NCBI GenBank assembly: GCA_944321125.1
Contig: CALUKD010000001.1
Coordinates: 186,001-250,000, forward strand
Direction of reading: 5' to 3'
Length of the DNA: 64,000 bases
From: Candidatus Butyricimonas faecavium
GTDB taxonomy: Bacteria > Bacteroidota > Bacteroidia > Bacteroidales > Marinifilaceae
The notes beneath the pieces were generated by a model, which did not search any database, was not told the origin of the DNA, and worked only from the letters and a program-made list of their open reading frames with translations. Shown here one piece after another: positions 27,018 to 36,433 of the stretch. A program made the translations under genes and the position numbers. Positions within the stretch are counted from its first letter, which is position 1, and each line of letters opens with the position of its first letter.

Positions 27018-28616
27018 TTATTTAATATCTGCTGGCACAGGGAACATACTTTCTTGAAGAGTCATAGGACGCAATGTTCCTTTATCATTCACAATCGCCG
27101 CATTCAAACGTTTATACAAGAAAAACAATTGACCTTCAGAAATCCACTCGCGACGCGCATCATGGAGTAATTCTTGCTCAAATTCATTCCAAGTTGATCC
27201 TCCAAGTGAACTTCCATAAATTCCTCTATTTTCCCGGATTTCATTCAAAATTTGATAGGCATCACCAACATTCCCGTTACGTGCATAATACTCAGCCATA
27301 ATATATTTCATCTCGGTAAGACGAATTACAGGAAACAAATTCACAGTTTTATCTCTCGTATCCAAATTAGTGGGAATAAAATATTTAGCAGAAACAGGAT
27401 AGACGCCGCTACCTAAAAAAATCATGTGATTCCATCGATGATCCAAACTTTTCTCATCGACACCTCCATGTGAAAAATAACTTTCCGAAATTTGAAACCA
27501 ATTCGGAGAAACTCCACCTTTCCAATCCGCACTCAACCAACTACCTGTCCCTTGATAAGACAAACTGTTATAGGCTGCAAAAATTAAATTAGACATCGTT
27601 TTATAATCTTTCCGATTATTAAAATCTGCTTCATTATTACCCCAACCTTGTGTCAAGCCGCTATAATCATCTTTATACATCAAATTTTTCGAACCATCTC
27701 TAAAGACCACATGGGCTTTTACCACTTCATCAGCATAATTAAAAGCATCCTGCTCCCGCCCCGCATACTGGCAAACCCTCGCCAATAAAGCAGTAACGGC
27801 ATTATAACTCATTCTATACCCCCGTCCTTTAAAGAAATCATCTATTAATACAACATCAAAATCCTCTAGCTGTTGCCCAGATATAGTCTGATAATTATAG
27901 GTAAAATCGTTATTAAAACGCCCTGTGCCGGATAAATTAATTCCTTGTCCATTTATTGTTGTATCGTAAACAGCAACTAACCCTCTAGCCTTTTCCAAAT
28001 CTGTAATCACTTTTCCTAACACTGGTTTCACGCCAAGTTTTGTGGCTGACAACACCGGATAAGATTCTATATAAGGGATATACGCACGTCCATCATCATT
28101 TATTGGAGCCGGAGCAAACAAACGTAACAATTCAAAATGAATCAAAGCCCGACAAGCATATGCCTCTCCCATGATCATCTTCTTTTCCATTTCTCCTTTC
28201 GCAAAAATATCATTAGAAGCATTTTCGATATTCTGCAATAAGTCATTTGCATTAGCTATAATATTATAAGCAATTCCCCATGCGCTCTCTATGCTTGAAG
28301 ATACTTGCGTGTTTGTGTATTCATATTTAGCCGCAGCTTTACACATCTCGTCATTGAATGAGCCAGACTCCAAATTATATAACTGGGCCATACAATCCAA
28401 CATTCCATAAGACCAATTCCGGCCATAAAGTTCCGGCTTACCCATGGATTTATATAAACCATTCAGAACAGACCGATAACCGTCACCCGTACTAAATAAA
28501 TCACTTTCAGTTGCTTGTCCTGCTGGTGTAACATCCAACCAATCCTTACATCCCGCAAATACCAAAACAATGGCAACTGCTAATATTTTAATATAATTTC
28601 CCATGCCATATACCAT
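27018..28616 (-). CDS. RagB/SusD-family nutrient-binding lipoprotein (locus 2)
   Basis: A 532-residue SusD-type lipoprotein with signal peptide and lipobox LVFAGC (Cys about 22). N-terminal SusD_RagB features (DWLDVTPAGQATESDLFSTGDGYRSVLNGLYKSMG) and C-terminal pattern HDARREWISEGQLFFLYKRLNAAI are clear. The ATG at 28616 follows the susC stop directly (TAAATG); a second ATG at 28604 gives a more ordinary signal peptide. Paired with the SusC upstream; substrate unknown, no carbohydrate-active enzyme is encoded nearby. Confidence 0.92.
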   Translation of the reverse strand: MVYGMGNYIKILAVAIVLVFAGCKDWLDVTPAGQATESDLFSTGDGYRSVLNGLYKSMGKPELYGRNWSYGMLDCMAQLYNLESGSFNDEMCKAAAKYEYTNTQVSSSIESAWGIAYNIIANANDLLQNIENASNDIFAKGEMEKKMIMGEAYACRALIHFELLRLFAPAPINDDGRAYIPYIESYPVLSATKLGVKPVLGKVITDLEKARGLVAVYDTTINGQGINLSGTGRFNNDFTYNYQTISGQQLEDFDVVLIDDFFKGRGYRMSYNAVTALLARVCQYAGREQDAFNYADEVVKAHVVFRDGSKNLMYKDDYSGLTQGWGNNEADFNNRKDYKTMSNLIFAAYNSLSYQGTGSWLSADWKGGVSPNWFQISESYFSHGGVDEKSLDHRWNHMIFLGSGVYPVSAKYFIPTNLDTRDKTVNLFPVIRLTEMKYIMAEYYARNGNVGDAYQILNEIRENRGIYGSSLGGSTWNEFEQELLHDARREWISEGQLFFLYKRLNAAIVNDKGTLRPMTLQESMFPVPADIK

Positions 28617-31600
28617 TTAGAATCCAACATTTAATGAAAAATTAAAACTTCTCGCAAACGGATAATTTATAGCTCTCTCCTCTTTCACACTTCTCCATTT
28701 ACACAAATCATTCACACTAAACTGCGCGCTCAAGCTTTTGAGTTTCCACTTAGAAATCAACTGACGGCTAAAATCATAACCTATGGAAAGACTTGTAAAA
28801 TCCAAACGATTATCATCTTGCACGAATCTGGAAGTCGGATTTTGTGTCGGATTTTTACTCAAATCATAATAAGGAACCACGTCTCCCGCATTTTTCCACC
28901 TTGCAGATAACACCCGTTTATCCACATTCTGCGTGCTAATCTGAGCATTCTCGACTTTCTCCGCTAATGTTGAATTATAACTCTGTCCTCCCCACTGATA
29001 ATTGAAATAAGCATTCAATGTGATACCTTTCCATGCCACATTAATACCGAAAGACCCTTTGGCATCCGGTTCCGTATCCCCGACAACAACTTGATCATTA
29101 GCATCCCACGTGTAAGTCGACATCCCGTTTTTCTTTACAAAACGTTCACGTCCATTAGCCGGATCTATTCCCTCGGAACGAACCGCATAGATCGCAGACA
29201 AGGACTTTCCTTCATAATACAATATCAACGGCCTGCTTAACACATCTTTATACTTAGAATCTTCTTTCTCATATTCGGCAAGAATCGTTTCATTATAAGC
29301 ATTCATCTCTTCACTCAATTCAGTAATTTTACTCCTGTTAGAAGATAAATTTGCCATAAACGTCACCATCCAATCTTTATTCTGGAAAAGAGTAGAAGTC
29401 AAGGCAACTTCAAATCCTTCATTCAACGTTGCTCCGGAATTCTCCTTGTAAGAAGTAAAACCGGAATAAGCCGGAATTTTCACGTCATCGATCAAATCTT
29501 CTGTTTCATTCCGATAATACGATCCCTCCAAGGTAATTTTATCATTCAGTAAACCTATATTGAAACCTGCATCCAACTTATATGTCGTTTGCCAAGTCAG
29601 CCGTGAATTCCCCAAAGCCATCAAAGAAGCTGCAGGCCCCGTGAAGAACCATGCATCTGTTGCTGTCTGGAAAGTTGTTATGGCCGAATAAGGAGCAAAT
29701 CCCACATTTCCAGTAGAACCGTAAGAAGCCCTCAATTTTAAACGACTGATCAACCAGTGCCCTTTTAAGAAATCATAATTATGAACATTCAACCCAACTC
29801 CTACTGACCAAAACGGAGCAAATTGCTTATCCGAACCGAAATCGGAACTTCCATCCAAACGGAAAGAGCCGTCGAACAAGTAAATATCATTATAGGCGTA
29901 ATTCACGGAAGCTAAAAAACCTATCTTACGAGTTTTAGATTCCGACACATTAACCGGTCTAGCCTGGGTGGCTGCAAATTGAGGTTCATGCATATTCCCC
30001 AATTGGAAACCATTTAACACATACGATAATGACTCCGTTTTGCTTTCAGAGATCTCCCCTCCGGCTGTTGCATTAATAAAATGATTACCGAAAACATGAT
30101 TATAATAAAACATCATTTTTCCATTCCAACTCCAATTATCATTTTCCTGCCGACTCAATTCTCCTTTCTGATCGGCGGGAGTTACATCATATATAGGATC
30201 TGCGGGATCCTTAAAATTATCCGTACGTCCATCTGTTCTGCGAAGACCTAATTGTCCTTTAAGCATTAATCCTTCCATAATATGAACATTCAATTGGAAA
30301 TTATTGGTTAAATCCCGGTTTTTCATCTTGCCGTAGAAAGTTGACAAATTAGCCACTTTCCACAAGGGATTTATCATAGAAACAGTAGTTCCAGCCACTT
30401 CTTTCAACAAACGTCCGTTTTCATCATATATCTCAGCATAAGGCTGAGCTTCAGCATATTGAACATATTGTCCATAAGGAGAATCCTCAGACTCTGTAAC
30501 CGTATAAGAAATATTATTCAATAATTGCAACCAACTTCCCGCACGATAATCCAACGTTAATCCTCCTCCATAAATATGACGGAAAGAACCTTTCATCACA
30601 CCATTTTTACTCGCATTATAATTCAAATCTATACCATACCTGATACTCTCCTCTCCACCAGACACGTTCAAACTATGCATATGGCCAAAGGCATTCCGCA
30701 AAGGTTGAGACATCCAATCAGTGTTCACCCCGCGCAAAATAGCATTTTGTTTTTGATAATATTGAGCCGTAAGTTCAATTTGTTTTTCCGGATCATCAGA
30801 TGAATATAAACCACTTAAGCGTTCAACTTCCAATTTTTCAGCCGCATCACAAAGATTATAATCAGACAGATCCGGGAAATCTACATTACTGGAAAAATTA
30901 TAATAAATCTGCATCTCTCCTGCTTTGGGAGCAACCGTCGTAACGACAACAACTCCATTAGCAGCTTGAGAACCATACATGGCTGTTGCTGCAGCATCCT
31001 TCAAAATTGTAATCGACTCTATGCGATTTACATCCAAATCATAAATTTTCTGAACATCCACCTCGAATCCATCCAAAATAAACACCGGCAAATTAGGGTT
31101 ATTCTCCAAGGTCGTTCGCTGGGTTCTTTTCTGCTGCTCTACATCCAACCCTTTCGTCTGTCCGATTGAAGTTTCCCCCCGGATATTAAACTCCGGTAAA
31201 GCATTGGGGTCTGACCCCCATAATTTATTATCCTTGATTCGAAAAGAAGGATCAAACGTCTGTAACGCTGCAATCACATTCTTCGAGTTTACTTTCATCA
31301 ACTGTTCCTTTGTCACGGTCGTAGCCTTACCGGTAAAACTCTCTTTACGAATATTGGAATACCCCGTCACTACCACTTCATCCATCTTTTTTTGATCTTC
31401 TTTCATGATCACATTAATCGTATCCTGCCCGACATACTTAATTTCCCGTGTTTGCATTCCCACAAACGAGAACACTAGTACAAAATTAGTATCACGCATG
31501 GCAGGTAAGGTCATTCCGAACAAACCTCCACGATCCGTTGCCGTTCCTAAATTTGTTCCTTTTACAATCACCGTAACTCCCGGCAAAGGAGCCTTCCCCT

Positions 31601-32012
31601 CATCAACCACCTTACCAACAATTCTGATTTCTTTTTTCTTCTCTTCAACCAAAGGTTTCAATACAATCACCTCATTCTGAAAAACATACGTCAATCCTGT
31701 TCCTTTTAAACAAGCATCCAGAATCTTTTCCACTGATGAAGCTTTTGCTTCAACATTCACTTTTCCTACCTTATCCAGATCCTCTTCATGATACATAAAA
31801 ACAAACGAAGTTTGCCGTTGAATCGCCCATAAAATATCCTTTAAATAGGCATTCTTCATAGAAATTGTAACTTGTTGCTCGTTCTGGGCATAAACCGTCC
31901 CGTGCGTGTTTAATATCCCTAGAAAAACAAATAAAAAAGTCCATTTTGACATAAACCATAATTTTTGTAATTTCTCACGTATACGCCTGAGAAACATTAG
32001 AAAATTTTCCAT
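28617..32012 (-). CDS. SusC/RagA-family TonB-dependent receptor with STN domain (locus 2)
   Basis: A 1131-residue outer-membrane receptor with signal peptide (cleavage near VYAQ, about residue 43), STN domain (about 48-118), carboxypeptidase-regulatory-like domain (about 130-210, VGKVVDEGKAPLPGVTVIVKG), plug (ITILKDAAATAMYGSQAANGVVVVTTV) and barrel ending in NVGF. Its domain order is the same as the locus 1 receptor, and the STN domain predicts signalling to the FecR upstream. The start codon is overlapped by a + strand -7 box. Confidence 0.95.
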   Translation of the reverse strand: MENFLMFLRRIREKLQKLWFMSKWTFLFVFLGILNTHGTVYAQNEQQVTISMKNAYLKDILWAIQRQTSFVFMYHEEDLDKVGKVNVEAKASSVEKILDACLKGTGLTYVFQNEVIVLKPLVEEKKKEIRIVGKVVDEGKAPLPGVTVIVKGTNLGTATDRGGLFGMTLPAMRDTNFVLVFSFVGMQTREIKYVGQDTINVIMKEDQKKMDEVVVTGYSNIRKESFTGKATTVTKEQLMKVNSKNVIAALQTFDPSFRIKDNKLWGSDPNALPEFNIRGETSIGQTKGLDVEQQKRTQRTTLENNPNLPVFILDGFEVDVQKIYDLDVNRIESITILKDAAATAMYGSQAANGVVVVTTVAPKAGEMQIYYNFSSNVDFPDLSDYNLCDAAEKLEVERLSGLYSSDDPEKQIELTAQYYQKQNAILRGVNTDWMSQPLRNAFGHMHSLNVSGGEESIRYGIDLNYNASKNGVMKGSFRHIYGGGLTLDYRAGSWLQLLNNISYTVTESEDSPYGQYVQYAEAQPYAEIYDENGRLLKEVAGTTVSMINPLWKVANLSTFYGKMKNRDLTNNFQLNVHIMEGLMLKGQLGLRRTDGRTDNFKDPADPIYDVTPADQKGELSRQENDNWSWNGKMMFYYNHVFGNHFINATAGGEISESKTESLSYVLNGFQLGNMHEPQFAATQARPVNVSESKTRKIGFLASVNYAYNDIYLFDGSFRLDGSSDFGSDKQFAPFWSVGVGLNVHNYDFLKGHWLISRLKLRASYGSTGNVGFAPYSAITTFQTATDAWFFTGPAASLMALGNSRLTWQTTYKLDAGFNIGLLNDKITLEGSYYRNETEDLIDDVKIPAYSGFTSYKENSGATLNEGFEVALTSTLFQNKDWMVTFMANLSSNRSKITELSEEMNAYNETILAEYEKEDSKYKDVLSRPLILYYEGKSLSAIYAVRSEGIDPANGRERFVKKNGMSTYTWDANDQVVVGDTEPDAKGSFGINVAWKGITLNAYFNYQWGGQSYNSTLAEKVENAQISTQNVDKRVLSARWKNAGDVVPYYDLSKNPTQNPTSRFVQDDNRLDFTSLSIGYDFSRQLISKWKLKSLSAQFSVNDLCKWRSVKEERAINYPFARSFNFSLNVGF

Positions 32013-32019
32013 AAATTTG
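32012..32019 (+). promoter_or_regulatory. -7 box of antisense promoter over the susC start codon (locus 2)
   Basis: TAAATTTG matches TAnnTTTG on the + strand and overlaps the complement of the susC ATG, the same geometry as in locus 1. The -33 element is not convincing. Confidence 0.5.
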
Positions 32020-32023
32020 TTCT

Positions 32024-32101
32024 CTCAATTATTAGTTAATAATTATCTCAATGTTAACGAAGTAATACTCGCAGGAAATGTTGGTACCATTTCCTGCTTT
32101 T
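32024..32101 (+). ncRNA. Putative cis-antisense RNA of locus 2 (DonS-like)
   Basis: Predicted transcript of about 78 nt antisense to the susC leader. It ends in a perfect 10-bp hairpin (GCAGGAAATG at 32071-32080, CATTTCCTGC at 32088-32097, 7-base loop) followed by TTTTAT, which abuts the fecR stop codon. Stem sequence differs from locus 1 while position, stem length, loop length and promoter box position are the same. The short T-run makes the terminator weaker than in locus 1. Confidence 0.5.
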
Positions 32102-33308
32102 ATCGTCCTCGTTTAATTTTCAGTACTTTTCCTTCTTTTGTTATTTTTATTTTACCATTTAATTCAAAAATGTTCAACAAAGGTTCTATCGTTTCATGAC
32201 GGCTCATGTTAAAACCGAAATGTAGACTCTTAACACTTTCATCCTCATACACCACCGTCATATCATACCAGCGTTCCACAACCCTCATAATCTCTTCCAG
32301 ACGAACATCCCTAAACCGGAACATTCCGTCTTTCCAAGCCGTGTAATAACTCACATCCACGTTTTTAACATCTACCTCGCCGGACTTTTTATGTACAACT
32401 AACTGTTCATTGGGATACAACGTTCTTGTCTCCCCAATACTCTTTCCCGAAATAGTAATCGCCCCATCTACCAATGTCGTCGTGGAAACATCATCGTCAA
32501 CATACGCCGTAACATTAAATTTCGTTCCCAACACGGTAATATCATAGGTCTCGGTTTTCACCACAAAAGGGCTATGTTTATCCTTCGCTACTTCGAAAAA
32601 GGCCTCCCCGACCACTTCCACTTCCCGACATTCTCCGGCAAAACGTTCCGGGAATCGAATCCTTGTCATAGAATTCAGATAAACAAGCGTACCGTCGCTC
32701 AACACTAATTGATATTCCCCACCCTTGGGCACGACAACTTCATTATAGCTTAAAGAATCAACCTCAGCTTGACTTCCCGTACTTTTATAAGAAAGAGTCT
32801 TTCCCTCGTTACGAATAATCATATTCTCACCATGAGAGATAACCCCAGATTCCGTAACCAAATCGACTATCTTTCCTGACGATAAAATTAATTCAGCACG
32901 GGTTCCCCCAGGTTTAATAACATTCAAATCAATCAAAGAAACGGATTCCCGTTCGGAATGAAATATCCCGAAGACAACAGCTCCCAACGGTATCAATAAA
33001 ATTGCCACATAACGTAAAAACACACGCCAAGATATCACTTTCTTCTCTGTTTTCTTTAATTTTTCCGAGTATCCCTGCCAACCGAAAACTTTATCAAAAG
33101 CCATGAAATGTTTTTGTTTTGATTCTCTTCCTTCCCGACTAACGATTCGATCATACAATCGATGATTTCGCTCCGAAGTCATTCGCCATTCATTCAGTAA
33201 TTGCAATTCTTCATCAGACAACTCCCCAGCCATCGATTTCGCAATCCAAGAAGCTAGCAAAAATGGGTCATTTTCCAATTCCTTATTATTTCTGTCTATC
33301 CGTTCCAT
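32100..33308 (-). CDS. FecR-family anti-sigma factor (locus 2)
   Basis: A 402-residue protein: cytoplasmic anti-sigma region (about 1-90), membrane helix at about 94-113 (VFLRYVAILLIPLGAVVFGIF), FecR domain (about 185-290, PKGGEYQLVLSDGTLVYLNSMTRIRFP and VEVVGEAFFEVA) and C-terminal DUF4974 region (about 325-395). It should sequester the ECF factor encoded 171 bases upstream and receive the signal from the STN domain of the locus 2 receptor. Confidence 0.93.
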   Translation of the reverse strand: MERIDRNNKELENDPFLLASWIAKSMAGELSDEELQLLNEWRMTSERNHRLYDRIVSREGRESKQKHFMAFDKVFGWQGYSEKLKKTEKKVISWRVFLRYVAILLIPLGAVVFGIFHSERESVSLIDLNVIKPGGTRAELILSSGKIVDLVTESGVISHGENMIIRNEGKTLSYKSTGSQAEVDSLSYNEVVVPKGGEYQLVLSDGTLVYLNSMTRIRFPERFAGECREVEVVGEAFFEVAKDKHSPFVVKTETYDITVLGTKFNVTAYVDDDVSTTTLVDGAITISGKSIGETRTLYPNEQLVVHKKSGEVDVKNVDVSYYTAWKDGMFRFRDVRLEEIMRVVERWYDMTVVYEDESVKSLHFGFNMSRHETIEPLLNIFELNGKIKITKEGKVLKIKRGR

Positions 33309-33479
33309 AATTTTTATTCACTACACAATTTTCGTGTATAATCAATATCTAACAAAATCGCATTCCAAACTTTTACGATCTACTCATCATATTTATCATT
33401 ATAACACGAAAAACAGAATTTATGGGGAAAGAAAAATTCACTTTTTTTTGAAAGAAAAACAAATAATACTAAAAATCAA

Positions 33480-34022
33480 CTACTTGTTCAATAGAAAAAT
33501 AAAAATCAAATAATAATATTCCCTTAATATCTCGCGCAATTTCTTATACGCTATTTTCTTTAAAGTATGTACGGAACTTTCAGCAATTCCCAATTGCCCA
33601 GCAATCTCACTATTTTTCAAGCCATCCAATGACAATAAAATCACTTGACGGGTTTGATGAGGCAGGGATTCCACGGCATTATAAAACATTCGATAAGACT
33701 CTTCTTCTACCAACGTCTCTGTATAAAATTCAAGGGATTCCAGCACAGAAAGATCTTCCCGCCTTAACTTATGATCACGTATATAGTTCAGACAATCATT
33801 CCGAACCATTGTATAAAGGAAAGATTTCACCTTAAAATAATTATCAAACCCTTCTCGCTTACTCCAAAATTTCACGAATCCCTCCTGAACAATGTCTGCA
33901 GCCAAGGCATCATCTTTCAAATAGGTGGACGCAAAAACACACAACGCTTGATAAAATTCATCAAACAAATTTTTAAATGCCTGCTCGTTTATCTGCAACG
34001 AATTATCGTTTACCACGTTCAT
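33480..34022 (-). CDS. ECF-type RNA polymerase sigma factor (ECF2, locus 2)
   Basis: A 180-residue sigma factor with region 2 (LAADIVQEGFVKFWSK, about 40-55) and region 4 HTH (KNSEIAGQLGIAESSVHTLKKIAYKKLREI, about 137-166). It heads locus 2 and is divergent from tatD. A well-formed housekeeping promoter at 34044-34075 drives it, so the sigma gene itself is probably constitutively transcribed while its activity is gated by FecR. Confidence 0.92.
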   Translation of the reverse strand: MNVVNDNSLQINEQAFKNLFDEFYQALCVFASTYLKDDALAADIVQEGFVKFWSKREGFDNYFKVKSFLYTMVRNDCLNYIRDHKLRREDLSVLESLEFYTETLVEEESYRMFYNAVESLPHQTRQVILLSLDGLKNSEIAGQLGIAESSVHTLKKIAYKKLREILREYYYLIFIFLLNK

Positions 34023-34043
34023 ACAATACCGTCATTATAAAGA

Positions 34044-34075
34044 CAAACCTACTGAAAAATATGATAACGAACAAA
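34044..34075 (-). promoter_or_regulatory. ECF2 promoter (TTTG, 20 bases, TAGGTTTG)
   Basis: On the minus strand TTTG (34072-34075) and TAGGTTTG (34044-34051) are separated by 20 bases, an excellent match to the Bacteroidetes vegetative promoter. Predicted leader is about 15 bases. Confidence 0.7.
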
Positions 34076-34302
34076 CTTTTATTCTTGCAATAAATCTATT
34101 CTTACATGATTTCTCTCGTTCTTACTTATTCCCCTGTTTGTTTATTTCTCGATTTTTGTCGGTCTTTTTACTCATTATTCAAAAGAACAAAACCTTTCAA
34201 CAGATCCACTGATAATCAACTCATAAACTTACATCTATTCGTTATATTTCCGTTTCTAGGAACGAATAGATAACGAACGCACATTTATATAATAACGAAT
34301 AG
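34064..34302. repeat. Repeated ATAACGAA motifs in the ECF2/tatD intergenic region
   Basis: ATAACGAA occurs at 34064, 34270 and 34292, and inverted (TTCGTTAT) at 34238-34245. CTATTCGTTAT (34235-34245) and ATAACGAATAG (34292-34302) form an 11-bp perfect inverted repeat. A near-palindrome CGTTTCTAGGAACG lies between (34251-34264). The first copy overlaps the -33 side of the ECF2 promoter. This could be an operator cluster; otherwise the 34076-34350 stretch shows no ORF. Confidence 0.5.
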
Positions 34303-34350
34303 GTATAAGCCTAAAACAAACCTAAGGCAAATATTAAGAATATAATTCAC

Positions 34351-34358
34351 TATTTTTG
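34351..34358 (+). promoter_or_regulatory. -7 box of the tatD promoter
   Basis: TATTTTTG matches TAnnTTTG. It overlaps the more upstream in-frame ATG at 34356, which therefore cannot be the start, and supports the ATG at 34395. Confidence 0.5.
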
Positions 34359-34394
34359 CAGATAGGAAAAATGCAACAAATTTATATTGTACAT

Positions 34395-35180
34395 ATGTTT
34401 ATAGATACTCACTCACACATCTATGCCGAAGAGTTCGACAATGACAGACAAGAAGTTATTCAAGGGGCATTAACAGCCAACGTTCGACAAATTATATTGC
34501 CGGATATTGACAGTACAACCCGACAAGCGATGTTATCATTGGCACAAACCCATCCTGACATAATGTATCCCACGCTGGGAATACACCCAACTTCTATAAA
34601 CGAATCCTACAAAACAGAAATACAACTTCTCGAAAAACGACTGGACCAAGAAACAATATACGGAATCGGAGAATGTGGAATTGATCTTTACTGGGACAAA
34701 ACATTTTACAAAGAACAAATTATAGTTTTCGAATGGCAATTAAATATTGCCAGAGAAATGGATTTACCTATCATCATCCATTCGAGAGACTCTCTAGTAG
34801 AAATATTTACAATATTAAAAAGACAACACTATAACATGAAAGGCATACTCCACTGTTTTCCCGGCACGGAAGAAGATGCCCGCAGAGCAATAGACTTGGG
34901 ATTTCTATTGGGGATTGGGGGTGTAGTTACCTTCAAAAAATCATCCATGGCAGAAGTCGTGAAAAAAGTCGGAGTAGAATATCTTGTATTAGAAACGGAC
35001 TCGCCCTATCTTGCCCCCGTCCCATACCGGGGTAAACGCAATGAAAGTAGTTATATTCCGTGTATAGCCACTAAAATTGCTGAAATTCTAGGGGTCGACA
35101 CGAAAAAAGTAGAGGAAATAACAACAAATAATGCAATGAATTTATTTAATTTGCATGTCAGTCGTGCGAACCGTTCATAG
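34395..35180 (+). CDS. TatD-family metal-dependent DNase/hydrolase
   Basis: A 261-residue TIM-barrel hydrolase starting at MFIDTHSHIY. Metal ligands of the TatD family are present: HSH near the N-terminus, Glu in GIGECGIDLYW (about 94), His in IIHSRDS, His in GILHCFPGT and Asp in ETDSPYLAP. TatD enzymes are 3'-5' exonucleases or amidohydrolases of uncertain physiological role. The 13 extra N-terminal residues of the longer frame lie in the promoter region and are excluded. Followed after 84 bases by an asparaginase gene. Confidence 0.9.
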   Translation: MFIDTHSHIYAEEFDNDRQEVIQGALTANVRQIILPDIDSTTRQAMLSLAQTHPDIMYPTLGIHPTSINESYKTEIQLLEKRLDQETIYGIGECGIDLYWDKTFYKEQIIVFEWQLNIAREMDLPIIIHSRDSLVEIFTILKRQHYNMKGILHCFPGTEEDARRAIDLGFLLGIGGVVTFKKSSMAEVVKKVGVEYLVLETDSPYLAPVPYRGKRNESSYIPCIATKIAEILGVDTKKVEEITTNNAMNLFNLHVSRANRS

Positions 35181-35264
35181 AAAAGGTGCAGAAGGGTAAT
35201 TAACTGGCGAAAAGTGCAGAAGGAGCTTAAAGCTTGTAATATTTTAGTTTTTAAATTAGTACAT

Positions 35265-36305
35265 ATGACAAAACCCGTGTTAATAATATATACCGGAGGA
35301 ACAATCGGAATGGTAAACGATCCCGAAACTGGGGCATTATGTCCTTTCAATTTTGACCAGATCGCTTGTGAGGTCCCGGAAATTAAAGAATTCGGATTCA
35401 CAATAGATAGTTACACCTTACCGAAAATCATAGACTCCTCAGATCTACAACCACAATTATGGAAAGATCTTTGTTCGATTATTTTGAAAAATTACGACAA
35501 TTACCGAGGATTTGTCATCCTACATGGAACAGACACGATGGCTTACTCGGCGGCGGCCTTAAGTTTCATGCTAAATAACTTGGCCAAACCCGTGATCTTT
35601 ACTGGTTCCCAACTCCCTATTGGGAAAATCAGGACTGATGGAAAAGAAAACTTGATTGCAGCCATTGAAATAGCAGCTGCTTACGATCAAGGTAAGGCTA
35701 TCGTTCCGGAGGTTTGTATTCTGTTCGGGGATAAATTATTCCGGGGTAACCGGACAACAAAAATAAATGCGGAAAGTTTCGATGCTTTCCAGTCATTTAA
35801 CTACCCAGCGTTAGCAAATATTGGAATACATATTCATTACGATTATAGTGCAATCGATTACACCCCACGAACAGAACCTGTGAGCGCATTCTGTGACGTG
35901 GACACGAATATTGCGATATTGAAAATATTCCCGGGCATGAAACCTGAGGTAATTGATGCTATAACAAGTATTCCCGGGCTAAAGGGTATCATCTTGGAAA
36001 CTTATGGTTCAGGCAATGCCCCTACAAATAAAGTTTTTCTTAACAAAGTGAAGGAGGTATTAGGAAAGGGCATTTTCGTATACAACGTTACCCAATGCCA
36101 AGGCGGAAGCGTCGAGATGGGTAAGTATGAAACAAGCAGAGAGCTACTTACCGCCGGAGTTATCAGTGGTCACGACATTACCACAGAAGCTGCCGTCTGC
36201 AAAATGATGTACGTTCTAGGCAAATATAAAGACACTAACGAAATAAAAAAATATTTAAATAACGGCTTGAAAGGAGAAATATCTCCCAAATATATTGGAT
36301 TTTAA
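35265..36305 (+). CDS. ansA: L-asparaginase, type I (cytoplasmic)
   Basis: A 346-residue enzyme hydrolysing asparagine to aspartate and ammonia. The start at 35265 (MTKPVLIIYTGGTIGMV) places the first catalytic motif TGGTIG at residues 10-15, as in the family; a longer frame from 35214 adds 17 non-conserved residues. The second catalytic motif HGTDTMAYSAAAL is at about 85-97. No signal peptide is present, consistent with the type I enzyme. Confidence 0.92.
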   Translation: MTKPVLIIYTGGTIGMVNDPETGALCPFNFDQIACEVPEIKEFGFTIDSYTLPKIIDSSDLQPQLWKDLCSIILKNYDNYRGFVILHGTDTMAYSAAALSFMLNNLAKPVIFTGSQLPIGKIRTDGKENLIAAIEIAAAYDQGKAIVPEVCILFGDKLFRGNRTTKINAESFDAFQSFNYPALANIGIHIHYDYSAIDYTPRTEPVSAFCDVDTNIAILKIFPGMKPEVIDAITSIPGLKGIILETYGSGNAPTNKVFLNKVKEVLGKGIFVYNVTQCQGGSVEMGKYETSRELLTAGVISGHDITTEAAVCKMMYVLGKYKDTNEIKKYLNNGLKGEISPKYIGF

Positions 36306-36433
36306 CATTTTTTTTATACCTTGGTGCCCGATTTTAACCGACATACGGTATAAAACAAGAATAAAACAGCTTAAATAGATATTATAGAGTTAAATTTTAA
36401 TTATTAATAAACTAAAAATCAGTTAAATTGATC

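Noticed and set aside
15585-32012. Polysaccharide utilisation loci in the strict sense
   Set aside because: SusC/SusD pairs are present, but no glycoside hydrolase, lyase, sulfatase or hybrid two-component sensor is encoded nearby, so a glycan substrate is not supported.
34356-34394. Upstream tatD start at 34356
   Set aside because: It overlaps the TATTTTTG promoter box and adds residues not typical of TatD proteins, which begin at the MFIDTHSH segment.
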